Shown here: piece by piece, positions 6,563 through 13,511 of the stretch
How the letters are laid out: every line of letters starts with the position of its first letter
Position numbering within the stretch: the stretch's first letter is position 1
NCBI GenBank assembly: GCA_937958665.1
Contig: CALGNM010000217.1
Location: 1 to 13,570, forward strand
From: an uncultured bacterium
GTDB lineage: Bacteria; Edwardsbacteria; AC1; EtOH8
DNA: 13,570 nt
Direction of reading: 5' to 3'
Position numbers and translations under genes: made by a program
Notes under the pieces: generated by a model
Databases searched by the model: none
What the model saw: the letters and a program-made list of their open reading frames with translations, nothing else
Told to the model about the DNA's origin: nothing

Positions 6563-7250
6563 CCGGCGCGGGGCCAAGGCCCCGCCGCTGCTGCTGGCCA
6601 GCCTGACTTTGGCCCCGGCCCTGGCCAATTATCTGGCCCTGTGGGTGCTGAACGACGCCTGGCTGGCCATCATCCTGTCATCGGTGGTCTTCTACGGCGG
6701 GGCCTTCTGGCTGATCAAAAGCTACCGCCTGGAGGACCGGGCCCGGCTGCCCGCCTCCCGGACGGGTCTCAGCCTGGGCCTGGGAATTTTGTCGGCCCTG
6801 GCGGTGGCCGCCCTGATGGTGGCGGCCGGCAGCCGGTACTTCGGCGGCCTGCTGCCGGGGGACATCCTCCGGGCCTGCTCGGAGAGGCTACACCAGAGCC
6901 GGGCCTTCACGGCCGGGCTGGGGCAGTTCTTCCTGTTGGTGGCGGTGATCCTGCCGCTGGGAGAGGAGCTCTACTGGCGGGCCGGCCTCCAGGGGCTGCT
7001 GGCCAGACGCTCCGGAGACAAGCGCCACATCCTGCTGTCGGCCGCTTTGTTCACGGTCTATCATCTGGTGACCATCGGCTTCCTGATGCCCGGGGCGGCC
7101 GGGCTGCCTTTGGTGGCCATCGTCTTCGCCGGCGGACTGGCCACCGCCTGGCTTACCGAGCGCACCGGCAACATCTGGGCGGCGGTGCTGTGCCACGGCC
7201 CGGGGTTCTGGGGGGCCTCAATCTACCTGGTGTGGAAATACCTGAAGTGA
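6546..7250 (+). CDS. CPBP-family (CAAX-like) intramembrane protease homologue
   Basis: This 234-residue membrane protein has about seven hydrophobic segments and the motif layout of the CPBP/Abi (bacterial CAAX prenyl protease-like) family. EELYWR (EExxxR) lies at 140-145 and FTVYH (FxxxH) at 169-173. The third motif, normally HxxxN or HxxxD, reads HGPGF (217-221), so the last polar residue is replaced by F. This may lower or abolish protease activity, or W222/G223 may reflect a local variant. The role of most bacterial members is unknown; some process or stabilise envelope peptides or confer bacteriocin self-immunity. ATG 6546 lies inside the end of dusB in another frame. The secreted FG-GAP protein starts 44 bases downstream, but no functional link is shown. 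Confidence 0.82.
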   Translation: MGRSDSRRGAKAPPLLLASLTLAPALANYLALWVLNDAWLAIILSSVVFYGGAFWLIKSYRLEDRARLPASRTGLSLGLGILSALAVAALMVAAGSRYFGGLLPGDILRACSERLHQSRAFTAGLGQFFLLVAVILPLGEELYWRAGLQGLLARRSGDKRHILLSAALFTVYHLVTIGFLMPGAAGLPLVAIVFAGGLATAWLTERTGNIWAAVLCHGPGFWGASIYLVWKYLK

Positions 7251-7294
7251 GGGACCACGAGGGAACAAATCGGCAACCCGATCAGGGGGGTGAA

Positions 7295-10200
7295 ATGAGA
7301 AGAAGGAAATGGCTGCTGTCGGCCTGGTGCCTGTGCCTTTCAACCGGGATGGCGCTGGCGGACAAGGCTGATTCCCCAAATCTTCCAGCCGGGATCGACC
7401 CGGGCTGGTACGGCCAGGTTCTGAAGGACATTCAGACCTCGGAGTACCACATCACCCGGCAGGAGCAGGCCGGGGCCTACCAGTCGCCCAACCGGGCCCA
7501 GAACCTCAGGTTTACTTACTTCGATGACGGTTTCGCTGCGGCCCCGAGGGAGAGGGGCGATCACGGCTGGAAGGTGAGGATGGCCCTGTCCTCGTTCGGC
7601 CGGACGACCAGGCAGGAAACATTCCTGCCCGGCCAGCTGTTGGCCTCGGGTGACCAGGCCCAGATGGCTGGCTCCGGGCTGACCATCAGATACAAGAACG
7701 GGCCCGAGGGTATGCGGCAGGACTTCGTGATTGAGCAGGCGCCTTTGGACCAGGGCGAGCTGATGCTGGTGTTCTCGGTGGAGAAGAGCTCGGTGAACTT
7801 TGAGTGTTCGGATGGCCAGGGCCTGTCGTTCGTGATGGACCGGCCCGGCGGGGCCGCGGTCTACAGCTACAGCGACTTGAAGGTCTATGATGCCGGGGGC
7901 CAAACTCTGCCCGGTCGTTTCCAGCGGACGGGGGAAGACGGCTTTGCGATAGTGGTGGACGACAGCCGGGCCGCCTACCCGGTCACCATCGACCCTCTTT
8001 CCACCAGCCCCAACTGGACGGCGGAATCGAATCAGGATAGCGCCTACTACGGTCGCTCGGTGGCCCCGGCCGGGGACATCAACGGAGACGGCTACTCGGA
8101 TGTTATAATTGGGGCCTATTATTTCGACAACGGCCAGGCCAACGAGGGCCGGGCCTTCGTGTACCATGGCAGCGCTTCGGGGCTCTCCGCCACCGCCAAT
8201 TGGACGGCCGAGCCCAACCAGGCCAATGCCTATTTCGGGGCGTCGGTGGCCACCGCCGGGGACGTCAACGGGGACGGCTACTCGGATGTGGTGATCGGGG
8301 CCTATGCCTACGACAACAGCCAGACCGACGAGGGCCGGGCCTTTGTGTACCATGGCAGCGCCTCAGGGCTCTCCGCCGGCGCCTCCTGGTCGTCGGGGTC
8401 AGGCCAGTACGGCGCCTATTTCGGCTATTCAGTGGCCCCGGCCGGCGATGTCAACGGGGATGGCTTCTCCGACCTGATCGTCGGGGCGCCCAATTTCTCC
8501 AACGGCCAGAGCAACGAGGGCCGGGCCTTCGTCTATCACGGCAGCGCCTCAGGGCTGTCGGCCACCGCCGACTGGACGGCCGAGTCCAACCAGGCCGATT
8601 CCTATTACGGGCGGGCGGCGGCCACCGCCGGGGACCTCAACGGTGACGGGTACTCCGACGTGATCGTGGGGGCCTTTCGCTACGACAACGGGCAGACCGA
8701 CGAGGGCCGGGCCTTCGCCTATCACGGCAGCGCCTCAGGCCTCTCCGCCGCCGCCAATTGGACGGCCGAGTCCGATCAGGCCAACGCCTATTTCGGATTA
8801 TCGGTGGCCACGGCCGGGGACGTCAACGGGGACGGCTATTCGGATGTGGTGGTGGGCGCCAGGTCTTATGACAATGGCCAGACCGACGAGGGCCGGGCCT
8901 ATGTCTATCATGGCTCTTCGACCGGGCTCAGCCCCAGCCCAAATTGGACGGCGGAGTCCGACCAGTCTGGCGCCGCTTTCGGATTCTCGGTGGCCCCGGC
9001 CGGCGATGTCAACGGGGACGGGTATTCGGAGGTGATCGTGGGGGCCTACCTTTACGACAACGGCCAGAGCAACGAGGGTCGGGCCTTCGTCTATCACGGC
9101 AGTGCCTCAGGCCTCTCCGCTGCCGCCAATTGGACGGCCGAATCCGATCAGGCCTATGCCGAATTAGGCTGGTCGGTGGCTCCGGCCGGGGACGTCAACG
9201 GTGACGGCTACTCGGATGTCATAGTGGGGGCCACCAGCTACGACAACGGCCAGGGCGACGAGGGCCGGGCCTATGTGTACCACGGCGGAGCCTCGGGGCT
9301 TTCGGCCACCGCCGGCTGGACGGCCGAGTCCAACCAGGATGGGGCCGGCTTCGGGAATTCGGTGGCCCCGGCCGGGGATGTCAACGGGGACGGCTTTTCG
9401 GATGTGGTGGTGGGGGCCTACCTTTACGACAACGGCCAGAGCGATGAGGGCCGGGCCTTTGTCTATCATGGCAGCGCCTCGGGGCTTTCGGACAGCCCGG
9501 CCTGGACCGCCGAGCCGGACCAGGCCAGCGCCTACTTCGGCTGGTCGGCGGCCACCGCCGGGGATGTCAACGGGGACGGGTACGGTGACCTGATCGTGGG
9601 AGCCTATATGTACGACAACGGCCAGAGCAACGAGGGCCGGGCCTATGTCTATCATGGCTCATCGACCGGGCTCAGCTCCAGCCCAAATTGGACGGCGGAG
9701 TCGGACCAGGATGGCGCCTACTTCGGCTATTCGGTGGCCCCGGCCGGGGACGTCAACGGGGACGGCTACTCGGACGTGGTGGTGGGAGCCCGCGCTTTCG
9801 ACAACGGTCAGGCCGACGAGGGCCGGGCCTATGTCTATCATGGCTCTTCGACCGGGCTCAGCCCCAGCCCAAATTGGACGGCGGAGTCGGACCAGGATGG
9901 CGCCAATTTCGGATTATCGGTGGCTCCGGCCGGCGACGTCAACGGGGACGGCTGCTCGGACCTAGTGGTGGGGGCTAACGGGTATGACAACGGCCTGCCC
10001 GACCAGGGCCGGGTCTATGTCTTTCATGGCAGCGCCGCCGGTCTCTCGGCCACCGCCGCTTGGACGGCCGAGTCCGACCAGGCCAGTTCCTCCTTCGGCT
10101 ATTCGGTGGGCTCGGCCGGCGATGTCAACGGGGACGGCTACTCGGATGTCATAGTGGGGGCCTACGGGTATGACAACGGCCAGTCCAACGAGGGCCGGGC

Positions 10201-11188
10201 CTATGTCTATTACGGCAACAACGGCGGCGGGCAGGATGTCAGGCCAGGGCAGTTCAGGACGGACCTGGCCACTCCGGTGGTCCCCGCCTTGAAAACCAAC
10301 GCTTCGGACCAGGCGGGCTTGGGCCTGTGGGGCCGCACCTATTATGGCCGGGGCGATATCAAGGCCCAGTTCGAGGTCAAGCCGCTGGGCACCCCCTTCA
10401 ACGGTGCGGGCTTGTCGGAGACCGGCTGGTTTGACAGCCAGATAAATGGCGCCCAGATGTCGCAAGTGGTGGCGCTGTCACCGGGCACCAGGTACAAGTG
10501 GAGGGCCCGGACCAAGTACAAAATGACGGACGGGGCCACCCAGCCCTATGGCCGGTGGATTTATCAGCCCTACAATGGCGGCCTGGGCGAGGCGGATTTC
10601 TGCTGCCTGGCCAGCGACCCGTCGGCGGTGCACCTGTCGTATTTCACGGCTGCCCGGGTGGGATCGGGGGTGGAGCTGAAGTGGCGGACCGAGAGCGAGG
10701 AGGACAGCGACCGCTGGGTGATAGAGCGGAAGCCGCCGGCTGATGAGAACTATAAGCCGATCGGAGAGCTGGCTGCCCAGGGCATGAGCAACCTACCGCA
10801 TGACTACACCTACTTTGACAAGGAAACGCTGGAGAAGGGCGAGTACCATTACCGGATAGGTGAAGTGGACAAGGCCGGGAATACCGTCTATTACGGGCCG
10901 GTCAGCGTCGGCTGCCTGCCGCCGGATCGGTTCCTACTGCTGCCGGCCAGCCCCAATCCCTCTGGCGGTAAAGCGGTGTTCCGGTATCAATTGCCCCGGG
11001 AGGCGGAGGTCCGGCTGGAGATATATAATGTCGTGGGGCAGAAGGTAAAGAGCCTTGACCAGGGGAAAGTGCCGGCCGGGCAGCACCTGATGACATGGGA
11101 GTACCGACAGCTGCCCAACGGAGTGTATCTCTTTCGGCTTGTAGCCGGTGAGCTCTCGACCACCGGAAGGCTGATTGTGATCCGGTAA
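7295..11188 (+). CDS. Large secreted FG-GAP repeat protein with T9SS-type C-terminal tail
   Basis: This 1297-residue surface or secreted protein probably acts in adhesion or ligand binding; its partner is unknown. Architecture: signal peptide (residues 1-about 22; RRRKWLL, then a hydrophobic core ending MALA), a beta-rich N-terminal region to about 239 ending in YPVTIDPL, twelve FG-GAP repeats (240-983), a fibronectin-like module containing YKWRARTKY, a further beta module containing GVELKWRTESEEDS, and a sorting-type tail (about 1213-1297) with SPNPSGG, IYNVVGQKV, LPNGVYLFRLVAG and the terminal RLIVIR. Each repeat carries a calcium-binding DxNGDGxSD loop, as in integrin-alpha propeller blades. 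ATG at 7295 follows GGGGGGTGA and gives the signal peptide. The frame is open back to 6641, but that extension lies over the CPBP gene and is coincidental. A perfect terminator follows. No T9SS machinery gene is in the window, so export by that route is inferred from the tail. Confidence 0.93.
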   Translation: MRRRKWLLSAWCLCLSTGMALADKADSPNLPAGIDPGWYGQVLKDIQTSEYHITRQEQAGAYQSPNRAQNLRFTYFDDGFAAAPRERGDHGWKVRMALSSFGRTTRQETFLPGQLLASGDQAQMAGSGLTIRYKNGPEGMRQDFVIEQAPLDQGELMLVFSVEKSSVNFECSDGQGLSFVMDRPGGAAVYSYSDLKVYDAGGQTLPGRFQRTGEDGFAIVVDDSRAAYPVTIDPLSTSPNWTAESNQDSAYYGRSVAPAGDINGDGYSDVIIGAYYFDNGQANEGRAFVYHGSASGLSATANWTAEPNQANAYFGASVATAGDVNGDGYSDVVIGAYAYDNSQTDEGRAFVYHGSASGLSAGASWSSGSGQYGAYFGYSVAPAGDVNGDGFSDLIVGAPNFSNGQSNEGRAFVYHGSASGLSATADWTAESNQADSYYGRAAATAGDLNGDGYSDVIVGAFRYDNGQTDEGRAFAYHGSASGLSAAANWTAESDQANAYFGLSVATAGDVNGDGYSDVVVGARSYDNGQTDEGRAYVYHGSSTGLSPSPNWTAESDQSGAAFGFSVAPAGDVNGDGYSEVIVGAYLYDNGQSNEGRAFVYHGSASGLSAAANWTAESDQAYAELGWSVAPAGDVNGDGYSDVIVGATSYDNGQGDEGRAYVYHGGASGLSATAGWTAESNQDGAGFGNSVAPAGDVNGDGFSDVVVGAYLYDNGQSDEGRAFVYHGSASGLSDSPAWTAEPDQASAYFGWSAATAGDVNGDGYGDLIVGAYMYDNGQSNEGRAYVYHGSSTGLSSSPNWTAESDQDGAYFGYSVAPAGDVNGDGYSDVVVGARAFDNGQADEGRAYVYHGSSTGLSPSPNWTAESDQDGANFGLSVAPAGDVNGDGCSDLVVGANGYDNGLPDQGRVYVFHGSAAGLSATAAWTAESDQASSSFGYSVGSAGDVNGDGYSDVIVGAYGYDNGQSNEGRAYVYYGNNGGGQDVRPGQFRTDLATPVVPALKTNASDQAGLGLWGRTYYGRGDIKAQFEVKPLGTPFNGAGLSETGWFDSQINGAQMSQVVALSPGTRYKWRARTKYKMTDGATQPYGRWIYQPYNGGLGEADFCCLASDPSAVHLSYFTAARVGSGVELKWRTESEEDSDRWVIERKPPADENYKPIGELAAQGMSNLPHDYTYFDKETLEKGEYHYRIGEVDKAGNTVYYGPVSVGCLPPDRFLLLPASPNPSGGKAVFRYQLPREAEVRLEIYNVVGQKVKSLDQGKVPAGQHLMTWEYRQLPNGVYLFRLVAGELSTTGRLIVIR
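8384..9313 (+). repeat. Higher-order repeat copy A (FG-GAP units 3-7)
   Basis: This five-unit block of 930 bases matches the next five units in order. Features seen only in the paired units are GFSD in units 3 and 8, AATAG in units 4 and 9, VGAR in units 5 and 10, and the codons GTC-ATA-GTG in units 7 and 12. Bases 8883-8958 are identical over 76 bases to 9813-9888, offset by exactly 930. Confidence 0.72.
9314..10243 (+). repeat. Higher-order repeat copy B (FG-GAP units 8-12)
   Basis: This is the second copy of the five-unit block, paired unit by unit with 8384-9313. The synonymous ATA codon within GATGTCATAGTGGGGGCC occurs at the same place in unit 7 (from 9215) and unit 12 (from 10145), 930 bases apart. 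Together with the 76-base identity this supports block duplication or gene conversion, not only selection on protein sequence. Units 3 and 8 agree in protein but differ at several codons, so the event is not recent throughout. Confidence 0.72.
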
Positions 11189-11206
11189 AGGCTATTCGGA
11201 CGAACA

Positions 11207-11237
11207 AAAAAGGGAAGAGCAAAGCTCTTCCCTTTTT
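11207..11237. terminator. Bidirectional intrinsic terminator between convergent genes
   Basis: A perfect 14-base stem (11207-11220 with 11224-11237) encloses a three-base AAA loop. It is flanked by an A-run on the left and a T-run on the right, so it can end transcription in both directions. It lies 18 bases after the stop of the FG-GAP gene and 22 bases beyond the stop of the convergent minus-strand gene. Confidence 0.95.
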
Positions 11238-11259
11238 GCATATCTCAATTATTCCGGCC

Positions 11260-13122
11260 TTATCTCACCACCAGCATCCGTCCGCCGGCCTGGAGGCTTC
11301 CCGCCGTCAGTTTCAGGAAATACACTCCGTTGGGCAGGGAGGCGGTGTTGATCTTCAGACCGTGGCTGCCCGCCGGGCGACGGCCCAGATCGGTGCTTCT
11401 AACCAGCTGTCCAGCTATGTTGTAAACCTTGATCTCGACCTTTTCCGGCGACGTCAATTGATATTCGATGGTGGCCTGGCCTTTGGTCGGGTTGGGGTAG
11501 GGCCCGGACAGCCTTAAGGCGGCGGCGGGCCGGTTGTCCTGCGGTCGCTCCGGCAGCCCGGTAACTGTTCCGAAGGTCATCAGGGCCCAGCTGGAGGGAC
11601 CCACCGAATCCATGCCGGCCGGCCAGCGGCCATAAACGGAGTTCAGTTCTCCATCGGCCAGAATGGCGAAGCCCACGGTATCCGGCACTTCCGACTCCAG
11701 TTTAAGCTTGGAAAAGGGCACGGTGGACATGGTGACCAGATGGTCCTTGGCGGCCACCTGGCCCTGCCAGCCGCTGGCCGACTCCAGCTGCCAGGAGCCC
11801 TTGAAGGCGGAGTACTCAACCAGCTCACCGCTGGAGGCGGCCAGCAGCCGGATGTCCCCATCCTGCAGGCCTTCATCCCGGGAGCAGTCGAGGTCGAACA
11901 GCAGGGAATGGCTGATGATGTCAAAGCCGGCAAAGGAGGGTGTTATCATCACCAGATACACGGTGTCCTGCTGGTATTTGACCCAGAAGGTGTCCACATT
12001 GTGGTATTTGCCGGCTTTGTCCTCCAGATGGAAGGTGTCCTTATGGGCGTCGGCCCATTGCTCGGGCTCGATGGTCCCGTCGAATTTGGGGACGGTGCCG
12101 GAGGGGACCTCCAGCAGGTAGCAGCCATGGCCGGACAAGGCCACCCGGAGGGGTCCGCCCAGCAGGCCTTGGGCGTATATGGCCAGGGTGTCCCATGCCG
12201 GACCCAGGGTTTGGGGCTTGAAACAGACGGTTATCATCAGGCTGTCGTCCGGGGCGATGTCGCAGTCGGCCGGTGAATCGACCCCAAAAGCCGGGGTGGC
12301 CAGGCACAGGCTGTCTATCCTCAGGCTGACGTTTCCGGTGTTTACCAGGGTCAGGCCGTCCCAGAAGATAGAATCCCCGGGGGCGGCAAATCCCAGGTCG
12401 TGCTGTGTGGGATGGGCCGCCAGCAGGGCGGTGCCCCACTGCTGGCTGGATTTCATCAGACCCCAGCTGCCGGGGTTCTCCCAGAAGAAGGTGCTGGGCC
12501 AGCTGTTGCCGCCGGCCCCGGGGGCGAAGGAATAGACCAGGGCCGCCATTCCCACGCTGTCGGCCGTGCCCGGCACGATCCCCAGCTTGGAGAGGGCCAG
12601 CCTCCACTCGGTGAACCAATTGTCGGGGGTGGCAGACTGGGCGTAGCTCCAGCCTGACACCGTGGAACCCACCCATCCCGACCCGTTCCCGACGCCCTCC
12701 TCGACCCCCCCATAGATAAAGACCCGCAGGCGGTAATCGTCGGCCTGGGGCATGGAGGCCCGGTCCAGGTTGGGGTCGAAGTAAAGCTGCTGTTGGTTGC
12801 CCGAAAAGCTGTCGGCCCCCTTGAATCCGGCATAGAGGGTGTCCAGGTGATACTTGAACCAGATGGTGTCGCAGAGGGAGGTGGTGTGCGGGGTGATGAA
12901 GGCGGCATCCGACCACTCCCCGGGCTGCATCACCCCATCGCAGGTGGGGCGGCTTCCGCAGGGCACGTCCACCCAGGTGGTTTCAGCAGCGCTGTTATGG
13001 GGAGCTCGGCCCCCGGTTTGGCCGGATCCAGAGCTGCCGGGCCAGGCGGCCGGGAAGGCCCAGAGCAGTGAAGAGGTGGCCACCAACACAATCAGGGCGG
13101 GCAGTGTTTTCTTAATGCTCAT
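11260..13122 (-). CDS. Secreted protein with two CBM9-like domains, an Ig-like domain and a T9SS-type tail
   Basis: The 620-residue protein begins with a signal peptide (SIKKTLPALIVLVATSSLLWAFPAA). Two homologous domains of about 180 residues follow, at roughly 50-225 and 337-517. They share VPCGSRPTCDGVMQPGEWSDA/VPSGTVPKFDGTIEPEQWADA, DTIWFKY/DTFWVKY, DSVGMAALV/DTVGFAILA and SWGLM/SWALM. The DG-x-EW-DA opening resembles the CBM9/DOMON-like sugar- or ligand-binding beta-sandwich. Between them, at about 238-334, is a segment (LVNTGNVSLRIDSL, then CFKP, ending VALSGHG) of the ASH/HYDIN Ig-like type. The tail (about 536-620) has PYPNPTKG, VYNIAGQLV, LPNGVYFLKLTAG and ends MLVVR. ATG 13122 follows GGAGG by 8 bases. 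An in-frame TTG at 13137 overlaps that ribosome site and is rejected. Function beyond likely carbohydrate or surface binding is unknown. Confidence 0.88.
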   Translation of the reverse strand: MSIKKTLPALIVLVATSSLLWAFPAAWPGSSGSGQTGGRAPHNSAAETTWVDVPCGSRPTCDGVMQPGEWSDAAFITPHTTSLCDTIWFKYHLDTLYAGFKGADSFSGNQQQLYFDPNLDRASMPQADDYRLRVFIYGGVEEGVGNGSGWVGSTVSGWSYAQSATPDNWFTEWRLALSKLGIVPGTADSVGMAALVYSFAPGAGGNSWPSTFFWENPGSWGLMKSSQQWGTALLAAHPTQHDLGFAAPGDSIFWDGLTLVNTGNVSLRIDSLCLATPAFGVDSPADCDIAPDDSLMITVCFKPQTLGPAWDTLAIYAQGLLGGPLRVALSGHGCYLLEVPSGTVPKFDGTIEPEQWADAHKDTFHLEDKAGKYHNVDTFWVKYQQDTVYLVMITPSFAGFDIISHSLLFDLDCSRDEGLQDGDIRLLAASSGELVEYSAFKGSWQLESASGWQGQVAAKDHLVTMSTVPFSKLKLESEVPDTVGFAILADGELNSVYGRWPAGMDSVGPSSWALMTFGTVTGLPERPQDNRPAAALRLSGPYPNPTKGQATIEYQLTSPEKVEIKVYNIAGQLVRSTDLGRRPAGSHGLKINTASLPNGVYFLKLTAGSLQAGGRMLVVR

Positions 13123-13201
13123 GGGGCGATCCTCCAATTCTTATCATCTGTTTAAATATCAATCTAACCTTGGTGTCCCGGGAACTTCGGATCAATCTGC
13201 C

Positions 13202-13238
13202 AAATAAAAAAACAGGGCCTGTGCAATACAGGTCCTGT
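13202..13238 (-). terminator. Intrinsic terminator of the tRNA-Val transcript
   Basis: On the minus strand an 11-pair stem (13228-13238 with 13212-13222, one G-U pair) with a five-base loop is followed by a T-rich run TTTTTTATTT (13212 down to about 13203). It lies about 28 bases beyond the CCA end of the tRNA and upstream of the secreted-protein gene, so the two appear to be separate transcription units. Confidence 0.9.
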
Positions 13239-13265
13239 CATCGGCCGGGCTGATAGTGATATCCG

Positions 13266-13342
13266 TGGTGGGCGGTACAAGACTCGAACTTGTGACCTCT
13301 GGTATGTGAGACCAGCGCTCTAACCAACTGAGCTAACCGCCC
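13266..13342 (-). tRNA. tRNA-Val (anticodon CAC)
   Basis: A complete 77-base cloverleaf includes the encoded CCA. The acceptor stem is GGGCGGT/ACCGCCC (7 perfect pairs), the D stem GCTC/GAGC, the anticodon stem CTGGT/ACCAG with loop CTCACAT (anticodon CAC, reading GUG valine codons), the variable loop AGGTC, and the T stem ACAAG/CTTGT with loop TTCGAGT. The discriminator is A, and CCA is genomically encoded at 13268-13266. It has its own promoter and terminator. Confidence 0.98.
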
Positions 13343-13378
13343 CGACAATGATTCTTGTTGAGCCAACATCGCCACTTA

Positions 13379-13407
13379 AGTATATCAATAATGAGATCTT
13401 TTTTCAA
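13379..13407 (-). promoter_or_regulatory. sigma-70-type promoter of tRNA-Val
   Basis: On the minus strand TTGAAA (13407-13402) and TATACT (13384-13379) are separated by exactly 17 bases, a near-consensus promoter. The start of transcription would fall near 13372, about 30 bases before the tRNA 5' end. The remaining sequence to 13511 is AT-mixed, without an open frame or RNA gene I can support. Confidence 0.85.
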
Positions 13408-13511
13408 GGAAAATGTGCCTTCCGGGGAAAATCATCAGCAGGGGCCACTGCCGGGGCAAGCCGACCCGAAACATCGCCAACCCGGCCCATAACATGTTGA
13501 TAATTATAGCT

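Larger units (their letters stand above)
8012..10243 (+). repeat. Twelve-unit 186-bp tandem array encoding FG-GAP blades
   Basis: The Asp codon opening each D-x-NGDG loop falls at 8075, 8261, 8447, 8633, 8819, 9005, 9191, 9377, 9563, 9749, 9935 and 10121, every step exactly 186 bases (62 residues), with no insertion or deletion across twelve units. The consensus unit reads roughly NWTAESDQ-FG-SVAPAG, then DVNGDGYSDVIVGA, then YDNGQ-EGRAYVYHG. Conservation extends to many synonymous positions, so the array has been duplicated or homogenised at the DNA level. Unit 12 ends in YYGNNGGGQ instead of the usual linker. Confidence 0.96.

Noticed and set aside
2613-7278. The 12-mer AAATCGGCAACC shared by the gcvT-gcvH gap (2613-2624) and the CPBP/FG-GAP gap (7267-7278), a possible regulator site.
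   Set aside because: A few 12-base matches are expected by chance in a window of this size, and the copies lack symmetry or equal placement relative to promoters.
7269-7282. Small hairpin ATCGG/CCGAT just before the FG-GAP ribosome site, as a translational switch.
   Set aside because: It has only five pairs and a four-base loop and does not cover the ribosome site; likely chance.
6641-7294. N-terminal extension of the FG-GAP protein by 218 codons.
   Set aside because: It overlaps the CPBP gene in another frame and is Gly/Arg/Pro-rich; the ATG at 7295 has a ribosome site and a signal peptide.
7340-8353. Long antisense frames over the FG-GAP gene, including periodic ones up to about 10465.
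   Set aside because: They repeat with the 186-bp sense units and reflect codon bias in the sense repeats; there are no start signals or recognisable domains.
13503-13508. Minus-strand TATAAT near the right end as a second promoter.
   Set aside because: Its -35 region would lie in the adapter, so it cannot be judged; the tRNA already has a well-placed promoter.
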